Source: an uncultured Lachnoanaerobaculum sp. (GTDB lineage Bacteria; Bacillota; Clostridia; Lachnospirales; Lachnospiraceae). From it: DNA of 12,115 nt. The translations under genes and the position numbers were made by a program. The DNA is taken from positions 1 to 12,115 of the forward strand of contig NZ_CALLVU010000030.1 in assembly GCF_938015485.1 (NCBI RefSeq). Direction: 5' to 3'. Below are positions 5,851 to 12,115 of the stretch, one piece after another. Numbering within the stretch: the stretch's first letter is position 1; every line of letters begins with the position of its first letter. Below the pieces are notes generated by a model. The model was not told the DNA's origin, searched no databases, and saw only the letters and a program-made list of their open reading frames with translations.

Positions 5851-6928
5851 CAGAGATGCCTTTGCGAACTGCTTTTTCCCGGGAACATCTACAGTACAGA
5901 CAAGAGCAAAATATTTTTTTATAGTTCCATATATATTGAAAGATGCGGTTGACGGCAGATATGGCAAGGATATAGACAGAATCCTAAGAGAAATAGATGC
6001 TGATGAAAAAGACTGTGCGAAAAGGTTGCTAAATTCAGATTCTAAAGTTGAAGGTGTTATCGGAAGCAGAGTCCTTCCCAAGGGATGGGTGTCGAGAAGA
6101 CCTTCCGACATATACTGGAACGGAATTAAAAGATATGGGATATTTTGTTATAAGGACTTGTCGATACGTGAGTATATATCACTCGCAGTAGAGATTGAAA
6201 AGAGAAAATCCGATATAAAATCTGATAAACATACTTATGACAAGGAAGAAAATAACACTGATGATATGGATGCCGGAAATATAGACAGTATAAAGTTTTG
6301 GAGTATACCTTCTTATAGTAATGATTGGAGAGAAAATCTTACAATAAATCTCACTAAAGAAGAGTCTGAGTATTTGAACAGGCAGATTAAAAAGGAGACA
6401 AGGGGATCTCTTTTGGAGTATATACTTAAAAATAAGATTATCCTTGATGAATACGACAGTTTCGAGTCTTTAAGATATGCACTTTCAGATAAAGTTGATA
6501 GTGAAACGGCAGATATGATGAAACTTGCTTGTGACTTCAACAATTTAATACATATGGCGAGAGTAAGGTATAATCTTATGTTATCGGAAGGTGAGAATAA
6601 AGATGCCTTCAGTGAATGGGAAAAAGTAAGAAATGATATTAAATACCGAGCTCAAGTTAATTTGGATGAGGTATTTTTTAAATTAAAGCTTATCAATTTC
6701 AGAACAAAGAAATTTCTTTGTGATATACAAAGTGCATTTATGAATGAAGATATCGATTTGGCAGATGAAATAATACGTAAGAGAGAACTGCATTTAAAGG
6801 GAAGCGCACGGGCAAAGTTAATGAGAACAAAGGAATTTGATCATTCCAAATGGGTAGGCGGCAAAGAACTTGACTACAGATTTTTTAATGCAAGACGGAT
6901 TATAAACGATATCTATAATTGGAGATAA
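5741..6928 (+). CDS. DUF6361-family protein, first gene of the putative DUF6361-PLD-helicase defence operon
   Basis: A 395-aa protein whose N-terminal part matches my memory of the DUF6361 family: LGWIDFS at residues 3-9, then GIGTVRDAFANCFFPGTS and TVQTRAKYFFIVPYIL (about residues 33-66), then RRPSDIYWNGIKRYGIF (about 115-131). No catalytic signature is evident, and the biochemical role is unknown. The C-terminal half is helical and charged, without membrane segments. The first 36 codons are duplicated upstream. ATG 5741 follows AAGGAAG. The stop codon is 4 nt before the PLD gene, so the two are probably co-transcribed and coupled. By context it is likely a structural, recruiting or sensing subunit of a complex with the nuclease and helicase. 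The family assignment is from recall; the link to defence is inference from the neighbours. Confidence 0.8.
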   Translation: MQLGWIDFSKEDRQKALDVINLLGEQGAVDELGIGTVRDAFANCFFPGTSTVQTRAKYFFIVPYILKDAVDGRYGKDIDRILREIDADEKDCAKRLLNSDSKVEGVIGSRVLPKGWVSRRPSDIYWNGIKRYGIFCYKDLSIREYISLAVEIEKRKSDIKSDKHTYDKEENNTDDMDAGNIDSIKFWSIPSYSNDWRENLTINLTKEESEYLNRQIKKETRGSLLEYILKNKIILDEYDSFESLRYALSDKVDSETADMMKLACDFNNLIHMARVRYNLMLSEGENKDAFSEWEKVRNDIKYRAQVNLDEVFFKLKLINFRTKKFLCDIQSAFMNEDIDLADEIIRKRELHLKGSARAKLMRTKEFDHSKWVGGKELDYRFFNARRIINDIYNWR

Positions 6929-6932
6929 GTAT

Positions 6933-8783
6933 ATGTTTAGACCTGATTCAAACAGTGACAGGACTGATTACGGTAATATTTTAATGCCGCCAAAGGGCTA
7001 TAAATTGGAAAGTGCGGTAGGAACAACCTATTCATTAGATTTGGAAGCTCTGACATCGGTAGCTGTTTGCCTCGGATTATCTGAGGAGGTGGACAGCAGA
7101 CTGATGCAAAATCCTATATGTATGCTGAATGCATTACAGAAAGTATCAGACAGACTGATACTTTTTTGTGAAGCCGGGCAAATCAAAGTACCTTCAAAGC
7201 CTACAGCATTATCTGTTTTACTTGAAAAAATAGTGGTGGAAGTTGCATTACCTAAGGATAAAGGTATGGGCAGATATCCTGCGTTTCACCCTAAAACCTG
7301 GATGCTGTCTTATATAAACAGCGAGGGAGACAGGAAGTATCGTTTTGTAGCGATGAGTAGAAATTTGACGTTTGACAGAAGCTGGGATATCAGTTTTGTA
7401 ATGGACAGCAGTAAGAAGGTCAGACAAAAAAGAAAGAGCACGCCGATATGTAATTTGTTGGAGTATTTGGCTCTCAACGTAAATAAACAATGTATTGATT
7501 ACTTAAAGAAAAGAAATCTTATTCGTAAAATGATGAAGGAAATAAAAGATATTTCTTTTTCACTTGACAGTAAGGTATTCGGAGAGAATTTTGAAATATT
7601 ACCTCTGGGCATTGGAGAAAAGGCATACAAAATAGAAAATGATAAATTGTTTTGTACGCAAAAAGGTGATGCCGATTCTACATTTAATGAGCTTGTTATA
7701 ATGTCACCCTTCTTATCGGGGAGTGTAATTGCAGACTTTAACATTGCAGACAGGGCATTGTCGGAGTGCAGCAGAACACTTATTACAAGGCGATCTGAAC
7801 TTGGAAAATTAAGAGAGTGTGATGTCAATAACTTTACTATATACACATTAAAAGATGAAATCATAGACGGAGAAGATGAGATCTCGGACGAGTCATCGGA
7901 TAAAAGAAAACAGGATATCCACGCTAAGATATATTTAAGAAGAAAATATGCCGATGTGGATCTGTATCTCGGTTCTATGAATGCATCATATTCTGCAATC
8001 AATAAAAATGTGGAAATGATAGTAAAGCTTAGTACAAAGAATAAACATCTTAACGGCGAAAGGTTTTTGGATGATATATTTTGTGGGAATGCAGATGATA
8101 CAAAAAATCCTTTTGAGCAGGTTACGATAGAAAGTGCAATAGATGACACGGCAGATATTAAAAAAGATATATTGGAAGATAAAATAAAGTATCTATGTCG
8201 TACAAAGAAAATTGCTTATATTTCAAAAGATGAATCCAATACAGATAGATACAATATAAAAATAGAATTTACCGGTATTGATAGAGATGAAAATATAATG
8301 ATTTCACCGATTAATTCAAAAAGGAAACATATCTTGTCCGAGCATATGGAGTTTTTGGACTTGGAAATATTGCAATTATCAGAGTTTTATAAAGTGGAAA
8401 TTAAATCTGGTGATACTGTACTCAACAGGATTATCATGATTCCCACAATCGGTTTTCCTGATAAACGAGAAAATATAGTGGTAAACAGTATTATAGGAGA
8501 CAAAGTATCTTTTATAGAATATATTTCACTTGTACTTGGTGATGACTATATTTTATCTATGATTGAGGGAAAGCAAATAAGAGAATCAGGGATTTTCAGT
8601 AAGAAAAGCGGTATAATGCCTGCAATCTATGAGAAAATGCTGAAGGTGGCAGTGGCAGAACCTGAAAAGATAAAAGATATCGGATATGTACTTAAGATGG
8701 TTAATGACAGTGAAATTATACCGGATGAATTTCGCAGACTATATGAAACATTTTGCAGTACTCTAAAATTGAGAGTACAATAA
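6933..8783 (+). CDS. Phospholipase D-like nuclease subunit with two HxK motifs
   Basis: A 616-aa protein with two half-sites of the PLD superfamily. The first is H119-P-K121 followed by S142-R-N144 and D152 (AFHPKTWML, then SRNLTFDRSWD). The second is H330-A-K332 followed by G347-S-M-N350 and E361 (IHAKIYL, then LGSMNASYSAINKNVEM). PLD enzymes join two HxK half-sites into one active site with a phosphohistidine intermediate; in defence and restriction proteins this fold commonly cuts DNA. Both half-sites look complete, so the protein could be active without dimerising. The C-terminal third (about residues 410-616) has no recognised motif and may be a binding or docking domain. ATG 6933 has GGAG at 6921-6924, inside the end of the previous gene. 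The helicase starts 10 nt after its stop. It could conceivably act on RNA or lipid, but pairing with a helicase favours nucleic acid. Confidence 0.85.
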   Translation: MFRPDSNSDRTDYGNILMPPKGYKLESAVGTTYSLDLEALTSVAVCLGLSEEVDSRLMQNPICMLNALQKVSDRLILFCEAGQIKVPSKPTALSVLLEKIVVEVALPKDKGMGRYPAFHPKTWMLSYINSEGDRKYRFVAMSRNLTFDRSWDISFVMDSSKKVRQKRKSTPICNLLEYLALNVNKQCIDYLKKRNLIRKMMKEIKDISFSLDSKVFGENFEILPLGIGEKAYKIENDKLFCTQKGDADSTFNELVIMSPFLSGSVIADFNIADRALSECSRTLITRRSELGKLRECDVNNFTIYTLKDEIIDGEDEISDESSDKRKQDIHAKIYLRRKYADVDLYLGSMNASYSAINKNVEMIVKLSTKNKHLNGERFLDDIFCGNADDTKNPFEQVTIESAIDDTADIKKDILEDKIKYLCRTKKIAYISKDESNTDRYNIKIEFTGIDRDENIMISPINSKRKHILSEHMEFLDLEILQLSEFYKVEIKSGDTVLNRIIMIPTIGFPDKRENIVVNSIIGDKVSFIEYISLVLGDDYILSMIEGKQIRESGIFSKKSGIMPAIYEKMLKVAVAEPEKIKDIGYVLKMVNDSEIIPDEFRRLYETFCSTLKLRVQ

Positions 8784-8793
8784 AGGATTATGT

Positions 8794-11700
8794 ATGACAC
8801 AGTTTGATATAGATGAGATTGAAAAGCGCACTATGAATATGTTGAAGGACTTTCAGGCGGAAACTGTTAAGCGTGTAGATTACCTTTTTAGAAATAAGCA
8901 GAATCATGTGCTTGTTGCCGATGAGGTCGGCATGGGTAAGACGCTTATCGGCAGAGGTGTGATTGTAAAGACGGCAAGACAAAAAATTGAAGAAAAGTGT
9001 GATTTATGTAAGGTGGTTTATATCTGTTCAAATCAGAACATAGCAAATCAAAACATCAGAAAGCTTGATATCACAGGCAGAAATATCGTTGAATCGGTGT
9101 CGGATACGAGATTATCCATGCAACATTTAAAAATCATGGAACAAACAAGTGATGAGGCTGTAAAAGACGGATTTATACAGCTTATTCCGCTTACACCGGA
9201 AACCTCGTTTAAAATGACATCGGGAGGTGGAAGTGTACAGGAAAGAGCCTTGATTTTTGCAATCTTAAAGCGGATTCCTGATTTTAAGGCTCATATAAAA
9301 ACCCTTGAAGATTTTATGATACATGGCGCCGCAAAGTCATGGGAGAGTAGTGAAAAATACAATTATGAGTGTCGTGTGTCACAATGTGAAGAGGCTACAG
9401 GAGGTATCTATCCTAAAAATATAATTGATAAGATATGTAGCGAAGAATTTGAGGAAATAATAGAAATTGTACTGGAGCATTTAAAGGAGATAAGGTATAA
9501 GAGAGAACTTTCATACTCGGATTATGCAGTAATGAATAAGCTTAGAGTTATGTTTGCAAAGATAAGTGTATCCATGTTGGAACCTGACCTTGTAATTATG
9601 GATGAGTTTCAAAGATTTAAGTTCCTTATATCAGATGAAGACAGTGAAATAGGTATACTTGCTAAAAGATTTTTCAGCGGTAGAAATACAAAGGTGCTTC
9701 TTATGTCTGCGACTCCGTATAAGCTGTATTACACACCGGAAGAGATAGATGAGTCACAGGGGCATGAACATTTTGAGGAATTCTTGCAGGTTATGAAATT
9801 TATCTTTAATGATGAAGCAAAATACACTGAGTTTGAGAAAATATGGACGAATTATTCTGTTGTACTCAGAGAGACGAAGTCGGTAGACACTACCGTTATC
9901 GAGTTGAAAAATTTAGCTGAAGACGCCATGTATCAAGGGGTGAGCAGAACAGAGCGTATATCTGTTATGGATTCAGGAGACTTTATAGATGACGGCAGTA
10001 TTAAATACCATTTGCAGGTAAATGCAAATGATATAAATTCTTATATACAGATGTCTGCTTTATTGTCAAATGCCAAAGTAGGTGATAGCTGTCCGATAGA
10101 TTATGTAAAGAGTTGCCCCTATCTGATGTCGTTTATGAGAAAATACAAGATTAAAGAACAAATTGAAAGGTACTATCGAAAAAATAAATATGAACTTGAG
10201 AGTGAAAGAGTTCAAAATCTGCTGTGGTTAAGTCGAAGCAAAATCAGTAAATATGAAGAACTGCCAAAGACAAATGCAAGATTGGAGGCCTTAAAAGAGA
10301 AAGCGTTTATTAAAGGCGCGGAAAAATATCTATGGATTCCACCGTCTATGCCATACTATGAGCTACAGGGTGTGTATAAAAACAGCAAAGGTTTTTCTAA
10401 AATACTTGTCTTTTCCGCATGGGAGATGGTACCCAGAATGATAGGTGTTATGTTATCATATGAGGCGGAAAGGCTTACAGTCGGAAAGCTTGTAAATCAA
10501 ATAAAAAATAAAGATATAAAAAATACAGGCTATTTTGCAAAAGGTACGAGAAAGTATCCTTCACCAAGGCTAAGATTTAATACCTCAAACGGTGAAGTAA
10601 GAGGTATGAATTTACTTACACTGATTTATCCGTCAAAAGTGCTGGCAGATATGTATTCACCTATTGAATCGCTCAATAAACAAGAATCTCTGAAAGATAT
10701 AGAAAAGTCTATAAGACGTAGATTAACAGGTAAACTCAGGGTATTGGAAGAAAAGTATGGATATTCTTCTAACAAGAAGGAAGATAAAAGGTGGTATTAT
10801 CTTGCACCTATACTTATGGATGGATTTGATTACGCGAAAGATTGGGCAGAGAATATTTTAGCGAATCAAAATAAAGATAATGAGTATGAAACCTTTGATG
10901 TAGCGGATAATCCCAAAAATAAAGGAAACAAGGGGTTTAAAGCCCATATTGAAAAACTCCAAAATTACCTGAATTACCCGGAAGAAATACATCTTGGCAG
11001 AATGCCTGATGACTTGGCAGAAACACTGATAAATATGGTTTTAGGCTCTCCGGCTGTTTGTATACATCGTTCAAATTTGGGAAATAGAGAAATGGCGACA
11101 TCACTGGCCAAAATTTTTCTGAATAATTTTAATCTTCCCGAATCCACAGCCATTATTGACCTTGCATATGGAAGATGTATGGATGATAATTCACATTGGC
11201 AAAATGTCCTTAAATACTGTAAAGACGGATGCTTTCAGGCTATGATTGATGAATATATTCATATGTTGAGAGAAAGTGTAGGCTCTCAAGATGATGTTGA
11301 TAGAAACTCTCTTGTACATAATATAATGGTTGAATCATTAAATATACGTACAGCCACATATGTCGTTGATACTTATGCGGATTTTAAGAAACGAATTACC
11401 GGTACAAATGAAACAGGGGATGAATGTAGGATTAGATCAAGTTATGCGGTAGGATTTGGCAATGAGAGGGGAGATAATTCCAAGACTGTTATAAGAAAGG
11501 AAAATATCAGAAATGCCTTTAACTCTCCGATGCGTCCATTTGTATTGGCTACTACATCCATAGGTCAGGAGGGACTTGACTTTCATAACTATTGCCGCAT
11601 TATAATGCATTGGAATCTGCCAAGTAATCCTATAGATCTTGAACAAAGAGAAGGCAGAATAAACAGGTTTAAATGCTTGGCAATAAGACAGAATGTAGCC

Positions 11701-12051
11701 GATAAATACGGTATGAACACAATGTTTGAGAAAGATATATGGAAAGAACTCTTTGAAGCGGCAGTTAAAGAAAGGCAAGAGGGGCAATCCGAACTTATTC
11801 CGTTTTGGTGTTTCGGAAAGAATCAGAGTATAAAAATTGAAAGACTTGTGCCGATGTATCCTTTGAGTAAGGATGAATTAAATTATGAGAGATTGATTAA
11901 AATCCTTTCTTTATACAGATTGACTTTGGGGCAGTCAAGACAGGAAGAGCTTTTAGAGTATTTATTTAAAGAGTTTAGGGACACAAGCAAGCTGAAGAAA
12001 TTATTTATAGATTTGAGTCCGTTTTCTAAAGAGAAGAGCTTACCTGATTAA
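8794..12051 (+). CDS. Large SNF2/SF2-family helicase-translocase, 1085 aa
   Basis: An ATP-driven DNA (or RNA) translocase of helicase superfamily 2, SNF2-like. Motif I is ADEVGMGKTLIG, with K49 as the Walker A lysine. Motif II is MDEFQRF, with D270-E271-F272-Q273 in place of DEAD/DEAH. Motif III is S305-A306-T307 in LLMSATPYKL. In the C-terminal RecA-like domain, motif V is SIGQEGLDF (ending near residue 930) and motif VI is EQREGRINRF, with Q951, R955 and R958. About 640 residues separate motifs III and V, far more than in a simple helicase, so a large insertion holds extra helical and charged regions of unknown role. No nuclease motif is seen, so cutting is probably done by the PLD partner. 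ATG 8794 follows AAAGGA (8782-8787), 10 nt after the PLD stop. Helicase identity is firm; substrate and system are inferred. Confidence 0.9.
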   Translation: MTQFDIDEIEKRTMNMLKDFQAETVKRVDYLFRNKQNHVLVADEVGMGKTLIGRGVIVKTARQKIEEKCDLCKVVYICSNQNIANQNIRKLDITGRNIVESVSDTRLSMQHLKIMEQTSDEAVKDGFIQLIPLTPETSFKMTSGGGSVQERALIFAILKRIPDFKAHIKTLEDFMIHGAAKSWESSEKYNYECRVSQCEEATGGIYPKNIIDKICSEEFEEIIEIVLEHLKEIRYKRELSYSDYAVMNKLRVMFAKISVSMLEPDLVIMDEFQRFKFLISDEDSEIGILAKRFFSGRNTKVLLMSATPYKLYYTPEEIDESQGHEHFEEFLQVMKFIFNDEAKYTEFEKIWTNYSVVLRETKSVDTTVIELKNLAEDAMYQGVSRTERISVMDSGDFIDDGSIKYHLQVNANDINSYIQMSALLSNAKVGDSCPIDYVKSCPYLMSFMRKYKIKEQIERYYRKNKYELESERVQNLLWLSRSKISKYEELPKTNARLEALKEKAFIKGAEKYLWIPPSMPYYELQGVYKNSKGFSKILVFSAWEMVPRMIGVMLSYEAERLTVGKLVNQIKNKDIKNTGYFAKGTRKYPSPRLRFNTSNGEVRGMNLLTLIYPSKVLADMYSPIESLNKQESLKDIEKSIRRRLTGKLRVLEEKYGYSSNKKEDKRWYYLAPILMDGFDYAKDWAENILANQNKDNEYETFDVADNPKNKGNKGFKAHIEKLQNYLNYPEEIHLGRMPDDLAETLINMVLGSPAVCIHRSNLGNREMATSLAKIFLNNFNLPESTAIIDLAYGRCMDDNSHWQNVLKYCKDGCFQAMIDEYIHMLRESVGSQDDVDRNSLVHNIMVESLNIRTATYVVDTYADFKKRITGTNETGDECRIRSSYAVGFGNERGDNSKTVIRKENIRNAFNSPMRPFVLATTSIGQEGLDFHNYCRIIMHWNLPSNPIDLEQREGRINRFKCLAIRQNVADKYGMNTMFEKDIWKELFEAAVKERQEGQSELIPFWCFGKNQSIKIERLVPMYPLSKDELNYERLIKILSLYRLTLGQSRQEELLEYLFKEFRDTSKLKKLFIDLSPFSKEKSLPD

Positions 12052-12115
12052 ACCTTCGTTACAGTTATAGTTTTATAAAAGCTATGATATTAAAAAAATA
12101 AAAAAATTTAAAAAC

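Noticed and set aside
5608..6111. 167-aa open frame on the minus strand across the fic end and DUF6361 start
   Set aside because: It covers two well-supported genes and a promoter on the + strand, and has no recognisable domain.
7499..8149. 216-aa open frame on the minus strand
   Set aside because: It lies entirely inside the PLD gene, is serine/leucine-rich as expected of an antisense shadow, and the + strand frame carries clear HxK motifs.
11437..11787. 116-aa minus-strand open frame
   Set aside because: It is antisense to helicase motifs V and VI, which are unmistakable on the + strand.
12067..12085. Possible terminator hairpin (ATAG-TTTT / AAAAGCTAT) after the helicase
   Set aside because: The stem has a bulge and an impossibly small loop, and it is followed by A runs instead of T runs; the real terminator may lie beyond the window.
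1..12115. CRISPR array, tRNA or rRNA genes
   Set aside because: No regularly spaced repeats and no tRNA- or rRNA-like sequences were seen; the only direct repeat is the two-copy 120-bp one around fic.

Overview
This is a low-GC (AT-rich) bacterial window, most likely from the Bacillota and probably Clostridia/Lachnospiraceae-like. The evidence is strong AAGGAG/GGAGG-type ribosome binding sites, heavy use of ATA, AGA and AAA codons, and a remnant of a Tn-type large serine recombinase typical of that group. The genus cannot be told from the sequence. The intact genes are all on the + strand and almost all look like anti-phage or toxin-antitoxin genes, so this is a defence island with traces of mobile-element and recombination activity.

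Layout. (1) 76-1698: a 540-aa protein with a C-terminal R-x5-H HEPN-type RNase motif and two spaced cysteine pairs, probably an abortive-infection effector. (2) 1771-2428: a 219-aa-equivalent gene of unknown function, broken by two frameshifts that both fall at A6 runs and are both repaired by one extra A. It is followed by a good hairpin terminator (2458-2499). (3) 2513-~3012, minus strand: the decayed C-terminal part of a large serine recombinase with several in-frame stops. (4) ~3013-3087: the last codons of a lost fic gene, recognisable by comparison with the intact fic downstream. (5) 3155-4577: an abiEi/abiEii type IV toxin-antitoxin operon behind a perfect 16-bp inverted repeat that brackets its -10 box. 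(6) 4630-4834: a duplicated promoter and first ~37 codons of the gene at 5741, now a 57-aa leader ORF overlapping the next start. (7) 4831-5670: a Fic-family AMP-transferase-like protein. (8) 5741-12051: a tight three-gene operon of a DUF6361-family protein, a two-HxK phospholipase-D-type nuclease and a 1085-aa SNF2/SF2 helicase.

How it works together. The DUF6361-PLD-helicase operon is the most interesting part. A helicase translocase, a bilobed PLD nuclease and a conserved accessory protein, separated by 4 and 10 nt, make a plausible multi-subunit DNA-targeting defence complex, and I cannot assign it confidently to a named system. AbiE and Fic sit immediately upstream as separate toxin-type modules. 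The fic gene lies between two copies of a 120-bp direct repeat exactly 1080 bp apart, so it could be looped out by homologous recombination, leaving AbiE directly in front of the three-gene operon. The leaders of abiEi, the duplicated fragment and the DUF6361 gene look alike, which suggests shared control or recombination between modules.
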